A stretch of 64,000 nt of DNA from positions 2,307,001 to 2,371,000 of the forward strand of contig NZ_CP059732.1 in assembly GCF_014117325.1 (NCBI RefSeq), read 5' to 3'. This document shows positions 15,896 to 25,088 of the stretch, in pieces. The notes under the pieces were generated by a model. That model did not search any database. It saw only the letters and a program-made list of their open reading frames with translations, and was not told where the DNA came from. Position numbers and translations under genes: made by a program. The DNA is from Spirosoma foliorum (GTDB lineage Bacteria; Bacteroidota; Bacteroidia; Cytophagales; Spirosomataceae). The stretch's first letter is position 1. Each line of letters starts with the position of its first letter.

Positions 15896-18800
15896 TCAGG
15901 CAATTTCATGTCGATTTTGATCGACGTACTCCGAGGGGGTAAGGTGATACTGGTCTTTAAAAACTTTAGAAAAATAGGCTGGAGTGTCAAAGCCTACCCG
16001 GTCGGCAACTTCGGATACCGAGACACCAGTTACGAGGAGTTCCGCTGCCCGTTTTAACCGTACAATCCGAATCAGTTCATTCGGGGTTAGCCCCGTCATG
16101 GTTTTCACTTTTCGATTCAAATGCATGCGACTCATACCGATGGCGGCTGCCAATGGCTCAACACCGAAGGTGGAATCATCCAGACGCTCTTCCAAAATAG
16201 CATAAAGGCGATTCATGAATTCATCCTGTGGGTCCTGACTGGCAGTGGGTAGATTTCCCTGACGTAATAGCTGGGTCCGGAAATGCTGCCGAATCCTGGA
16301 TTGCTGTTCCAGTCGGTTACGAACTCGCGCGTTCAATTCGGCTACTTGGAAGGGTTTCGCTATATAGTCGTCGGCTCCAGCAGTTAAGCCTTCCAGCCGG
16401 CTGTCTACAGAAACTTTAGCCGTCAACAAAATAATGGGAATATGGCTGGTAACCGGATTCCCTTTGAGTTGTTGGCACAGTTCATACCCATCCATCTCAG
16501 GCATTAATACATCGCTGATGATCAGGTCTGGGCCATCGGCAATGGCGGTTTTTACACCTATCTGTCCGTTGCTGACACGCTTCACCTGCCATTCTACATT
16601 CAGGGTAGAGACGATGTACTCGGCCAATTCATCATTGTCTTCTACCAGCAGTATTCGATGTGCTTTTTCTTCTGTAGGTTCCGAGTTGGCCGGAGTCTGT
16701 CCTACTGCCGTAGTGGCTACAGGTTCGTTAGATGGAGTTGCCACTACGAGTTCTGGACGAGCCTGACGGCAGGGAAGTTCGACGGTGAAGGTTGTTCCCT
16801 GTTCAGGATGACTGGTTGCCGAAACCGTGCCCTGCATCATCTCGACTAATTCTTTTACCAGCGCTAACCCAATTCCAGACCCGCTGTTGGTACTTTCGAG
16901 CGGATCTGCCTGATAAAACCGATCGAAGATACGAGGGAGTTTTTGGTCTGGAATTTTCGGTCCCGTATTATGGACTATAAAACGGACCAAATCTGTTTTG
17001 GCCGAGTTTGCAACGGTTGGGTCTTGTGGTTCTACCTGTATCGAAATCGTAATAGCCCCGTTTGCCTCGGTAAATTTCAGAGCGTTCGACATGAGATTAC
17101 TGAGAATTTTTTCAACTTTATCCGGGTCGAACCAGTAGAAAGGTTGCTTAAACTGATCCGTGAGTTGCAGTCGAATCTGTTTGCGCTGCGCTTCTTCGGT
17201 AAAAGCTCCGACAATTCGGCGGATAAACTCGGGCAAATCGGCAGGGGTGGGGGTGATGGTTAGATTTCCGGCATCGAGCTTCGCCAGATCGAGTAGTTCG
17301 TTAATCAACCGTAAGAGTCGGTTGGCATTCCGGTAAATAAGCGTAAGCCGATTGTGGTATGGCGAATCGGTCGTGTCGTTCAGAACTTGTTCTAATGGGG
17401 TTAGAATAAGGGTTAAAGGCGTACGGAATTCATGGGTGATATTGGCAAAAAAGCGCGTTTTAACGGCATCCAATTGTTTAAGCTGCAGTGATTCCTGCTC
17501 ACGAAGCTCTAACTGACTTTTTTGCTGGATTCGACGAATCCGTATCTTGAAAAATAGCCATAAAGCGCCTGCTAACAGTAAGGCATATACTAGATAAGCC
17601 CACCAGGTGGCCCACAACGGTGGTTCGATAACCAGCTTTAACGAATGCGAAACGGGACTCCAGACGCCCGAAGTGTTCGATGCATTGACAACAAATGTGT
17701 ACGTATTTGGGGGTAAATTTGTGTAGGTCGCCGTAGCCGCATTTCCACTGTAAACCCAGTCTTTGTCTAACCCAATGAGTTTGTAACGATATTGATTTTT
17801 GTGGCTTTGATTAAATTCAAGGGCAGCAAAATCAATGGACAAAAAGTTCTGTTGGTTTGTTAAAACGATTTCGGTTGTTTCATTGATGTCTTTCTCAATG
17901 GGTGAATCGGGCGTAGTAGCCGTTACCGGTTGGTTGTTGATTCGCAAAGCGGTCAGGACAACAATGGGCTTAACGGGGTCTTGGCTAATGCGACTTGGAT
18001 CGAAGGCGGTGTAGCCACCGATACCGCCGAAAATAAGACGCCCGTCGGGCAAAGACACGTCAAAGTACTGCTTGAATTCTTCACTAGGCAGTCCATCATC
18101 GATCATGTAGTTCTGGACTTCATACGATCGGGTATCGAAACGACAAAGACCACGATTGGTACTTAGCCAAAGATGTCCACTGTTATCGGGCCGGATGGCA
18201 TAGATCACGTTGTTGGATAATCCCTGCCCAACCGTGAATCGTTGAATCTGCCCAGTCATTTTATTGAGTCGGCAAAGCCCTTCGCCAAACGTTCCAATCC
18301 AGAGGTACTTATACTGAAGCGGGTCCTGAGCCAGACACAATAAAGCATTGCCGGGTAGCGAGTTAGGGTCGCTGGCCACATTTTGCCAATGAATGAGTCG
18401 CTTTTGAGAGAGATCGGCGCGCAGGAGACCATGATTCTCGGTAGCCAGATAGATACGACCACCATCAACGACCATTCCCGTAATAACATAAGAGTGATTG
18501 GCGGGAATTGGGAGCGGGAACGTTGTGAACGTGCCTAACTCGGGATTGTGCCGAACAATAACCTGACTAGTAGGACCTAATAGTCCCCAGAGTTCGCCTT
18601 CGGCCCCAGCCGCAAGTGCCGTCAGCCGAAAAACCTTGTCGGGAAGCCAACGGCTTTCGATGCCATTGGGCTGCACCGCACTAAAGGTTTGCCGTTGGGT
18701 ATCATATACATAAGGTATCGTTTGCCGACTACTGATCCACAACTTTTTTTGCCGATCGAACTGGTACCGAATACCAGCGGGAGATTGCTGGCGGATTTCC

Positions 18801-19897
18801 ACCGGAATAGCATCGCGCGGGATGTTTAGTTGTTGACTTAACCAGTCGGTCTGGAAATTGCTGGTGTAAGGCCAGGTCTGGAAAGGACGCTTGTTCAGAT
18901 CGTATTTAATAACACCATCGCCATTGAGTCCTATCCAAAGAACATTGGTTCGATCGACTAGTAGCGATAATGGCGAGAAGTGAGCCAGTTTAGGCGACTC
19001 CGCCGTTCGATCGGGCCATAAAGAAATAAGACCACCCTGATCGGTATATCGATTTTGATTTACGTAGTCGATTCCCTGAGGATCTATCGCAAATAAAGGA
19101 AGGTTTGGTTCATTGGGGAGCGGTACTACTTTTTGAACACGTCCGGTACCAGGGTCGAAGAGGGCAAACTGACCGGGGAAGCCCAGCATCAGTTGTCCGT
19201 TTTTGCGTTCGTGGAGCCTGTAAACTTCATTTTGGGGTAGCCCCTGGGCTTCCAGATACCTATCCAGTTTCTTAGATGATGGATTGTAGCGTGCCAATCC
19301 ATCCTGAGTTGCCAGCCATGGATAACCACGGTGATCGACTAAAAGGGCGTGAATGACCTGATACGTAGAATCATTTTGGGTAGCCCATTGTCTGTGAGAT
19401 ACGGTTCCATTGGCATTAAGCCGAAAAAAGCCGTTGGTGTACGTGGCTACCCAAACGTTTCCAGCCTGGTCGGGTTGGATACCGATGAGCTGATCGCGTC
19501 CAAGAGCCTGCTTAAAAGCGGGAGAGTTCGAAATTCGGTTAGACCGTTCGGTAACTGGATCGAAACAATCGATGTGATTATTCTCCGTACGAATCCAAAG
19601 TTTACCGCTTCGGTCTTCCTGGATTTCATAGATACTACTGAAGGAAAGCGATTGGGTCTGCTGCGGATCGTGGGTGTAAATGTGGAACCGAAGCCCGTCA
19701 TAACGGCAAAGGCCGTCACGTGTGGCCATCCAGATGAACCCACGATGGTCCTGAATAATGGAGTTGACGAATCCCTGAGGCAATCCATTTCGTACTGTAA
19801 GGTACTCAGGTTCTGGGGTAGCGGCATGCACCAGCTTCGACCAACCGAGCAGTCCTATAATCAGCCAACAAACGAACCAACGGGTAGGTCGGAGCAT
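15896..19897 (-). CDS. Hybrid two-component sensor (propeller-kinase-receiver-AraC), HTCS 2
   Basis: I place the start at the ATG ending at 19897 (MLRPTRWFVCWLIIGLLGWS), which gives a proper signal peptide; the frame is open 47 codons further upstream but that part is not signal-like. The order is signal peptide, Reg_prop repeats (RGFIWMATRDGLCRYDG and others), Y_Y_Y, one membrane helix (WWAYLVYALLLAGALWLFF), HisKA with H822 (ITHEFRTPLTLIL), HATPase_c (NLMSNALKF, GSGIGLALV), receiver with D1129 (IISDVLMPEMDG) and an AraC-type HTH (MSRMHLNRKVKTMTGLTP to VGFDTPAYFSKVF). About 1333 residues. The overall plan equals HTCS 1 and neither has a Sus locus beside it. Downstream on the same strand are LytTR 2 and the sigma/anti-sigma pair. 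Confidence 0.95.
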   Translation of the reverse strand: MLRPTRWFVCWLIIGLLGWSKLVHAATPEPEYLTVRNGLPQGFVNSIIQDHRGFIWMATRDGLCRYDGLRFHIYTHDPQQTQSLSFSSIYEIQEDRSGKLWIRTENNHIDCFDPVTERSNRISNSPAFKQALGRDQLIGIQPDQAGNVWVATYTNGFFRLNANGTVSHRQWATQNDSTYQVIHALLVDHRGYPWLATQDGLARYNPSSKKLDRYLEAQGLPQNEVYRLHERKNGQLMLGFPGQFALFDPGTGRVQKVVPLPNEPNLPLFAIDPQGIDYVNQNRYTDQGGLISLWPDRTAESPKLAHFSPLSLLVDRTNVLWIGLNGDGVIKYDLNKRPFQTWPYTSNFQTDWLSQQLNIPRDAIPVEIRQQSPAGIRYQFDRQKKLWISSRQTIPYVYDTQRQTFSAVQPNGIESRWLPDKVFRLTALAAGAEGELWGLLGPTSQVIVRHNPELGTFTTFPLPIPANHSYVITGMVVDGGRIYLATENHGLLRADLSQKRLIHWQNVASDPNSLPGNALLCLAQDPLQYKYLWIGTFGEGLCRLNKMTGQIQRFTVGQGLSNNVIYAIRPDNSGHLWLSTNRGLCRFDTRSYEVQNYMIDDGLPSEEFKQYFDVSLPDGRLIFGGIGGYTAFDPSRISQDPVKPIVVLTALRINNQPVTATTPDSPIEKDINETTEIVLTNQQNFLSIDFAALEFNQSHKNQYRYKLIGLDKDWVYSGNAATATYTNLPPNTYTFVVNASNTSGVWSPVSHSLKLVIEPPLWATWWAYLVYALLLAGALWLFFKIRIRRIQQKSQLELREQESLQLKQLDAVKTRFFANITHEFRTPLTLILTPLEQVLNDTTDSPYHNRLTLIYRNANRLLRLINELLDLAKLDAGNLTITPTPADLPEFIRRIVGAFTEEAQRKQIRLQLTDQFKQPFYWFDPDKVEKILSNLMSNALKFTEANGAITISIQVEPQDPTVANSAKTDLVRFIVHNTGPKIPDQKLPRIFDRFYQADPLESTNSGSGIGLALVKELVEMMQGTVSATSHPEQGTTFTVELPCRQARPELVVATPSNEPVATTAVGQTPANSEPTEEKAHRILLVEDNDELAEYIVSTLNVEWQVKRVSNGQIGVKTAIADGPDLIISDVLMPEMDGYELCQQLKGNPVTSHIPIILLTAKVSVDSRLEGLTAGADDYIAKPFQVAELNARVRNRLEQQSRIRQHFRTQLLRQGNLPTASQDPQDEFMNRLYAILEERLDDSTFGVEPLAAAIGMSRMHLNRKVKTMTGLTPNELIRIVRLKRAAELLVTGVSVSEVADRVGFDTPAYFSKVFKDQYHLTPSEYVDQNRHEIA

Positions 19898-20054
19898 AAA
19901 CTGATCATGATTTTGCCCAGAAGGGCTTGGGTTAGGCCACAAATAATGAAGCAAATAGCTACCTTTAGTTGCTTTCGGCAACTTGAATATAGCGGTATTT
20001 TGTTTCTTGTAACTAGATTCTTTTGCTTTTCGCTCCACAACTCGTGCCCTTCTT

Positions 20055-20513
20055 ATGCATATTTTTTTTGAAACCCCGGTTGATCAACCCTTATCGGAAA
20101 CCTGGGCTGGCTTTAACCGGAGTCTGTTTGAACAGCTTACCCCGCTATTTCCACCCGTAAACGTAGTACGCTTTGACGGGTGTTTAACGGGTGATGTTGT
20201 TCATTTACAGCTAAACTTTTTTCTGTTTCGCCAGGATTGGATTAGTCAGATTGTTGATCAACAAACGGGGACCGAAGAAATTTACTTTATTGATCAGGGC
20301 ACTAAGCTTCCGTTTTTTCTGAGTTATTGGCATCACCGGCATGGACTTCGCCGGTTCGTTGATGCCCCAACTGGTCAGGAACATACCGTTATTATCGATG
20401 ATATAACCTTTCGAACCCCTTTTTTGCTTACCAATTATCTACTATATCCGGTCATGTGGTTTCAATTTGTGTGCCGAAAACCTATTTATCGTAGAGTATT
20501 CGGTCGTTTATGA
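20055..20513 (+). CDS. SRPBCC-like ligand-binding protein
   Basis: The 152-residue protein fits the helix-grip (SRPBCC/START-like) fold seen in many Bacteroidota proteins of this size: an N-terminal strand and helix (MHIFFETPVDQPLSETWAGF), then strands around GDVVHLQLNF and a closing part (FFLSYWHHRHGLRRF, then HTVIIDDITFRTP) that forms the cavity wall. No catalytic residues can be named and the ligand is unknown. It is transcribed away from HTCS 2; the 157 nt between them must hold both promoters. Confidence 0.65.
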   Translation: MHIFFETPVDQPLSETWAGFNRSLFEQLTPLFPPVNVVRFDGCLTGDVVHLQLNFFLFRQDWISQIVDQQTGTEEIYFIDQGTKLPFFLSYWHHRHGLRRFVDAPTGQEHTVIIDDITFRTPFLLTNYLLYPVMWFQFVCRKPIYRRVFGRL

Positions 20514-20726
20514 GTTAATGGGCTTTGTTTATTTAGTCCACTGATTTAGTCGCATAAATACGACAGGGAAACTGAACATGCAAAAAAAGGCGGTTATTCC
20601 CGTCACCTTTATAACTAAACGGGCAAATTTTAGTTTATGCTGGCTTTGTAACCGATGGATGTGTATTTTCGGGATTTCACGGATTCTTATACATTTGTTA
20701 GACTAAGATTCCTTTAATCACGCTTC

Positions 20727-21974
20727 ATGAAACTCCCCAATCTCACAACACGAATCTTCCTGGGCATGGTGCTCGGTATTGCCATTGGCTATTTTTTTCC
20801 AGATACCGGCTCAGGCTTTTCGGGTAGTGACCTGAATATTCTGTCCAAGATTTTTTTACGGCTCATTAAAATGATTATTGGGCCCCTTGTATTTGCCACC
20901 CTAGTGGTAGGTATTGCTAAACTTGGCGATTTCGGAACGGTTGGGCGAATTGGCCTGAAAACTCTGGCTTATTTTTACTTTGCTACGATTCTATCCCTGA
21001 TTGTTGGCTTGCTGGTCGTCAATATTATGCGGCCTGGCGAAGTGATGAATATACCCCAATTGCCTGCCAAGGGCACTGATGTTGGCGTGACCGCACAGAA
21101 AATGTCGTTCAATACCTTTATTGAGCACATTGTTCCGACCAGTTTTATTGATGCACTGGCATCGAATGAAATTCTTCAGATTGTCGTTTTTAGTATCTTT
21201 TTCGGTATTGCTGTTGGTGCCGTTGGCGCACAGGGAAAAATCATGATAAAAGCCCTCGATGCCCTCTCGCACATTATGTTCAAAATTACCAGCTATGTGA
21301 TGTCCTTTGCGCCTTTTGGTGTATTAGGAGCTATTGCTGCAATCGTTTCCCAACAGGGTCTGGGTATTTTGGGTGGCTATGTTTATCTGATTTTATGCTT
21401 TTTTGGCGGCTTGTTATTCTTTATTTTCGTCGTGCTGGCAGCCATTTGTCTCGTTGTACGCATTCCGTACATCGCTTTATTGAAAGAAATTCGTTCTGCG
21501 GTTATTTTGTCATTCAGTACGGCTAGTTCAGAAGCTTCGTTTCCGCAAACGATTGAAGCCTTACGTCGATTTGGTTGCTCGGAGCGGATTATTTCGTTCG
21601 TCTTGCCCTTGGGTTATTCCTTTAACCTCGATGGGTCGATGCTGTACATGACCTTTGCTACGGCTTTCATCGCGCAGGCGTATCACGTGCCACTGAGTCT
21701 TGAGCAACAGATTACCATGATGCTGACCCTGATGATCACCTCCAAAGGGATTGCCGGTGTGCCCAGAGCTTCGTTGGTGGTTATTGCTGGCACAATGTCC
21801 TTATTCAATTTGCCTATTGAAGGGCTCGCTCTCTTGCTCGGAATTGATCAGGTGCTCGATATGGGACGTTCGGCAACCAGTGTAGCGGGTAATGCGGTAG
21901 CAACCTGTGTTATCTCTAAGTGGGAGGGAGAATTCAGAACACAGCCTGTTGAAACTGACGAAGTTACCGCTTGA
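20727..21974 (+). CDS. Dicarboxylate/amino acid:cation symporter (DAACS family)
   Basis: The 415-residue inner-membrane transporter has the full family architecture: eight helices plus two re-entrant loops. The serine-rich hairpin 1 is SFSTASSEASFP, the TM7 motif is NLDGS, hairpin 2 carries SKGIAGVPRAS, and TM8 contains DMGRSATSVAGNAVAT. It would take up C4-dicarboxylates, glutamate or aspartate with protons or sodium; which one cannot be decided from the sequence. It appears to be a single-gene unit; the 213-nt gap upstream shows no other feature. Confidence 0.9.
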   Translation: MKLPNLTTRIFLGMVLGIAIGYFFPDTGSGFSGSDLNILSKIFLRLIKMIIGPLVFATLVVGIAKLGDFGTVGRIGLKTLAYFYFATILSLIVGLLVVNIMRPGEVMNIPQLPAKGTDVGVTAQKMSFNTFIEHIVPTSFIDALASNEILQIVVFSIFFGIAVGAVGAQGKIMIKALDALSHIMFKITSYVMSFAPFGVLGAIAAIVSQQGLGILGGYVYLILCFFGGLLFFIFVVLAAICLVVRIPYIALLKEIRSAVILSFSTASSEASFPQTIEALRRFGCSERIISFVLPLGYSFNLDGSMLYMTFATAFIAQAYHVPLSLEQQITMMLTLMITSKGIAGVPRASLVVIAGTMSLFNLPIEGLALLLGIDQVLDMGRSATSVAGNAVATCVISKWEGEFRTQPVETDEVTA

Positions 21975-22080
21975 TAAATGGATTTGCCGTTTAGGGAGGA
22001 ATGCATGGGTATTCTCCGTGCATTTCGTAGGTTAGAGAAGCAATTGCCAGATATATTGTTTCACCTAAACCCCTAAGTTT

Positions 22081-22500
22081 GTGCAGCCCTCTTACACCCC
22101 ACTCAGTACCTATACTAAGGCTACGCCTGTGCAGCGGTTCATTGCCGCGTTTATCGACAGTATTATCGCCTACATACCTTGCTGGATATTAATTATCGTA
22201 TCCTACAAGCTGGGCATGGTTGGCTATGCTATTGCAATCGCTTATCTGCTCACCAAAGATGCACTACCCGAAACAGGAGGCTTTCTGGGCGGGCAGAGTG
22301 TCGGGAAAAAACTAATGGGTATCAAAGCCATCAAAGAAGATACAGGCGCTAGCCTGGTTGGCGATTATGGAACATCGATCACACGGCAGGTTTCCCTGTT
22401 AATTCCGTTCTTTGGCTTTGTCGACGCGCTTATGGTGTTTAGCGATGAAGGCAAACGCTTTGGCGATAAATGGGCGAAAACGATTGTTGTGAAAGCTTAA
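22081..22500 (+). CDS. RDD family membrane protein
   Basis: The 139-residue protein starts at GTG 22081. It has the RDD signature in the first helix (VQRFIAAFIDSIIAYIPCWI, with Arg-x-x-Ala-x-x-x-Asp), a second helix (MVGYAIAIAYLLTKDALP) and the downstream family motif GGQSVGKKLMGIKAI, then a third hydrophobic segment (ITRQVSLLIPFFGFVDALMV). RDD proteins are small inner-membrane proteins of mostly unknown function; some are linked to cation exchange. A terminator follows immediately. Confidence 0.85.
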   Translation: MQPSYTPLSTYTKATPVQRFIAAFIDSIIAYIPCWILIIVSYKLGMVGYAIAIAYLLTKDALPETGGFLGGQSVGKKLMGIKAIKEDTGASLVGDYGTSITRQVSLLIPFFGFVDALMVFSDEGKRFGDKWAKTIVVKA

Positions 22501-22516
22501 GGACAACTAATTTCAT

Positions 22517-22553
22517 AAAAAGGCCGCGATCTCACAGGTTGCGGCCTTTTTTA
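22517..22553 (+). terminator. Intrinsic terminator after the RDD gene
   Basis: AAAAAGGCCGC and GCGGCCTTTTTT form an 11-bp stem with a 13-nt loop and a run of six T. Confidence 0.8.
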
Positions 22554-22665
22554 TGACCGTCTGTATAGCCGTTTGGCAGTTCATCCGTAAAATGATTGTT
22601 GTTAAACCGTCTAAGTTTGTAGCTTGAGCCCACGAAACAAAACCATTCGTTCTTCCCTAAACTAA

Positions 22666-23577
22666 ATGAACATTCTCGAAACCCATCACATTGTAAAGCA
22701 GTATGCTGAACATCGGGCTTTGGACGACGTCAGCTTATCGGTACCTAAGGGCTGTATTTTTGGATTACTCGGCCCCAATGGAGCGGGTAAAACCTCCCTT
22801 ATTCGGATTATTAACCAGATTACGGCCCCCGATTCAGGCGAAGTGATACTGGATGGAGAGCACTTAAATCCCAGCCACATCAAACGGATTGGGTACCTAC
22901 CCGAAGAGCGGGGGCTCTACAAAAAGATGAAGGTGGGTGAACAACTCTTGTATCTGGCGCAACTCAAAGGGCTTTCGGAAAAACAGGCGATGGACAAACT
23001 GAAAACGTGGTTCGTCAAGTTCGACATTAAAACCTGGTGGAATAAACAGATTCAGGATCTATCAAAAGGGATGCAGCAGAAGGTGCAATTTGTGGCAACC
23101 GTTATGCACGAACCGGACCTGATTATCCTCGATGAACCGTTTTCAGGCTTCGACCCTATCAATGCAAATCTGATTAAAGACGAGATTCTGGAATTGCGGG
23201 ATAAAGGCAAGACAATTATCTTCTCGACGCACCGGATGGAATCGGTAGAGGAGCTTTGCGATCATATTGCGCTGATCAACCGGTCACACAAAGTTCTCGA
23301 CGGACCTAAACGGGCTATTAAGGAGCAGTTTAAAACGCACACTTACCACGTGGAATATCAGGGGGTACTGGAAAATCTGCCAACGGTTTTCGAGGTATTA
23401 TCCTCCCGGCAAACCGAAGACGGCTTCCTGCGTTCCGATATAAAAATCCCCCCCGATGCGGCTGTCAATGAGCTGATCCGTCATCTGCTCGATCAGGTTA
23501 CCGTCCGATCGTTTGGCGAGAATATCCCCAGCATTAACGACATTTTCATTCAGACCGTTGGTGAAACAAATGAGTGA
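22666..23577 (+). CDS. ABC transporter ATP-binding protein (NatA-like)
   Basis: The 303-residue ATPase has Walker A at 36-43 (GPNGAGKT), the Q-loop region (YLPEERGLYKKMKV), the signature LSKGMQQKVQ, Walker B plus catalytic Glu (LIILDEPFSGFDP) and the switch His in FSTHRMESVEEL. The C-terminal 75 residues form the extension (DUF4162-like) common in NatA-type exporters. Its partner permease starts 109 nt downstream; a palindrome of the GAGTGATT family lies between them and supplies this gene's TGA stop. A TAAGTTTG box at 22612-22619 could be its -7 promoter element. Probably an exporter of sodium or small molecules; substrate unknown. Confidence 0.92.
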   Translation: MNILETHHIVKQYAEHRALDDVSLSVPKGCIFGLLGPNGAGKTSLIRIINQITAPDSGEVILDGEHLNPSHIKRIGYLPEERGLYKKMKVGEQLLYLAQLKGLSEKQAMDKLKTWFVKFDIKTWWNKQIQDLSKGMQQKVQFVATVMHEPDLIILDEPFSGFDPINANLIKDEILELRDKGKTIIFSTHRMESVEELCDHIALINRSHKVLDGPKRAIKEQFKTHTYHVEYQGVLENLPTVFEVLSSRQTEDGFLRSDIKIPPDAAVNELIRHLLDQVTVRSFGENIPSINDIFIQTVGETNE

Positions 23578-23663
23578 TTGAATGAATGAGTGATTGAGTG
23601 ATTGAATAAAGCGCCGATGATGCTGGATATTCAATCACTCAATCATTCAGTCACTCAATCATT
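23570..23663. repeat. Interspersed palindrome, GAGTGATT family, copy 1
   Basis: The left arm (23570-23608) and right arm (23628-23662) are inverted, and each is itself made of tandem GAGTGATT/GAATGA heptad-like units. The element begins at the last codons of the ABC ATPase gene, whose stop TGA is part of the repeat. Related copies are at 34540 and 48425, each also directly at a stop codon. Confidence 0.8.
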
Positions 23664-23685
23664 TTCTCTTTAACTCATTGAAATT

Positions 23686-25008
23686 ATGAACACAATTTTC
23701 CTGATTATCAAACGAGAATACCTGGTTCGGGTGCGTAAGAAGTCGTTCATTGTCATGACGATTCTGGGGCCAGTGCTCATTTTTGGTTTTTATGCTATTA
23801 TTGGCTGGGCAGCCGTTAGCTCCATTAACCAGAAAAAAATTGCCGTAGTCGATGAAAGTGGCCGGTTTTCGGGCAAGTTTAAAAACGACGACGAAACGAA
23901 TTTTGCCTATCTAAAAGAGTCGCTTCCTGCGGCTAAAAAAACCTTCGTGAAGCAAGGCTACGATGCACTGGTCTTTATCCCGAAAGACGTAATTGAGTAC
24001 CCGAAAACGGTACAGATCTTCGCCGAAAAAAGCGTTAGTCTTTCTCTGCAAAGTAATATAGAGCGGTCTATCGGAAAGGAAATCGAGAACCAGAAACTGG
24101 AACAGGCGGGCATCACACAGAAAATTATTCAGGATGCTAAAGTCAATGTAGATGCTCAAACGATCAGTCTGAGCGATGCCGGAGAAAAAAGTAGTAATGG
24201 TATTGCCACAACCATTATCAGCGGCTTTTGCGCATTGCTCATCTACATTTCCGTGCTGATTTATGGAACGCAGGTCATGCGTGGGGTAATGGAAGAAAAA
24301 ACCAGCCGGATTGTTGAGGTAATCATCTCATCGGTGAAACCATTTCAGTTGATGCTTGGTAAAATCATTGGAGTTGCGCTCGTTGGATTGACACAGTTTA
24401 TGCTCTGGATTGTTCTGACGGTAGGCCTAATGACCGTAGGATCAAGCTTAATGGGGCAGAAGGAAACGGCAAAATCGGCCGTGGCCACTCGCATGAACGG
24501 AATGCCGGGTGGGCAGGATGTTCAGCAGAAAATGTCGACGGCTAAAAATCCCGTTGCCGACGTGATGGCAGCCATTGAAACTCTGAACCTCCCGTTGATT
24601 ATTGGCTGTTTCCTATTCTATTTCTTAGGTGGGTATTTGCTGTATAGTGCCTTATTTGGCGCAGTTGGGGCTGCAGTTGATAGTGAGACCGAGACACAGC
24701 AGTTTATGTTTCCAATCATGATGCCCATCATTGCAGCCATCGCTTTTGCGCAAATTGCCGTTAAGGACCCCGATGGCCCCCTGGCTTTCTGGACATCCAT
24801 CATTCCCTTTACATCGCCCGTAGTTATGATGGTTCGGATTCCATTCGGTGTACCCGTCTGGGAAATAGCCCTGTCGATGATCTTACTTGTACTAGGCTTC
24901 ATGGGCACAACCTGGATCGCTGCCCGCATCTATCGCGTCGGTATTCTGATGTATGGCAAGAAAACCTCCTTCCGCGAATTAGCGAAATGGGTGTTTTATA
25001 AAGGGTAA
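23686..25008 (+). CDS. ABC transporter permease (ABC-2/NatB-like)
   Basis: The 440-residue membrane protein opens with the ABC-2 pattern (NTIFLIIKREYLVRVRKKSF), has one N-terminal helix (about 22-44), a large soluble loop of some 130 residues (about 48-180), and then five or six helices in the C-terminal half, with the conserved junction GVMEEKTSRIVEVIISSVKP at about 205-224. It pairs with the ATPase just upstream to form a NatAB-like exporter. The charged loop with KDVIEYPKTVQIF resembles the family's extracytoplasmic domain. Confidence 0.9.
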   Translation: MNTIFLIIKREYLVRVRKKSFIVMTILGPVLIFGFYAIIGWAAVSSINQKKIAVVDESGRFSGKFKNDDETNFAYLKESLPAAKKTFVKQGYDALVFIPKDVIEYPKTVQIFAEKSVSLSLQSNIERSIGKEIENQKLEQAGITQKIIQDAKVNVDAQTISLSDAGEKSSNGIATTIISGFCALLIYISVLIYGTQVMRGVMEEKTSRIVEVIISSVKPFQLMLGKIIGVALVGLTQFMLWIVLTVGLMTVGSSLMGQKETAKSAVATRMNGMPGGQDVQQKMSTAKNPVADVMAAIETLNLPLIIGCFLFYFLGGYLLYSALFGAVGAAVDSETETQQFMFPIMMPIIAAIAFAQIAVKDPDGPLAFWTSIIPFTSPVVMMVRIPFGVPVWEIALSMILLVLGFMGTTWIAARIYRVGILMYGKKTSFRELAKWVFYKG

Positions 25009-25010
25009 AA

Positions 25011-25088
25011 ATAGGGAGGAAAGGGAAGAAGGGGAGGAAAGGAGCAGACGGAAAAGCACCACCTTCCCTTCTTCCCCCTCCTCCTCTA
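25011..25088. repeat. Purine/pyrimidine-rich inverted repeat between convergent genes
   Basis: A G/A-rich arm (TAGGGAGGAAAGGGAAGAAG...) at 25014-25043 is imperfectly inverted by a C/T-rich arm at 25063-25088. It fills the whole gap between the convergent permease and the 981-residue protein gene, and its terminal CTA is the latter's TAG stop. It may also serve as a bidirectional terminator. Confidence 0.55.

Noticed and set aside
7497..20000. A polysaccharide utilisation locus, as suggested by the two HTCS genes
   Set aside because: No SusC, SusD or glycoside hydrolase gene lies within this region.
19349..20071. 240-codon plus-strand frame overlapping the start of HTCS 2
   Set aside because: It is antisense to propeller-repeat coding sequence and shows no domain or signal peptide.
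22073..22080. TAAGTTTG promoter box directly at the RDD start codon
   Set aside because: A start site seven bases downstream would lie inside the gene, and the RDD motif needs the N-terminus, so the match is probably chance.
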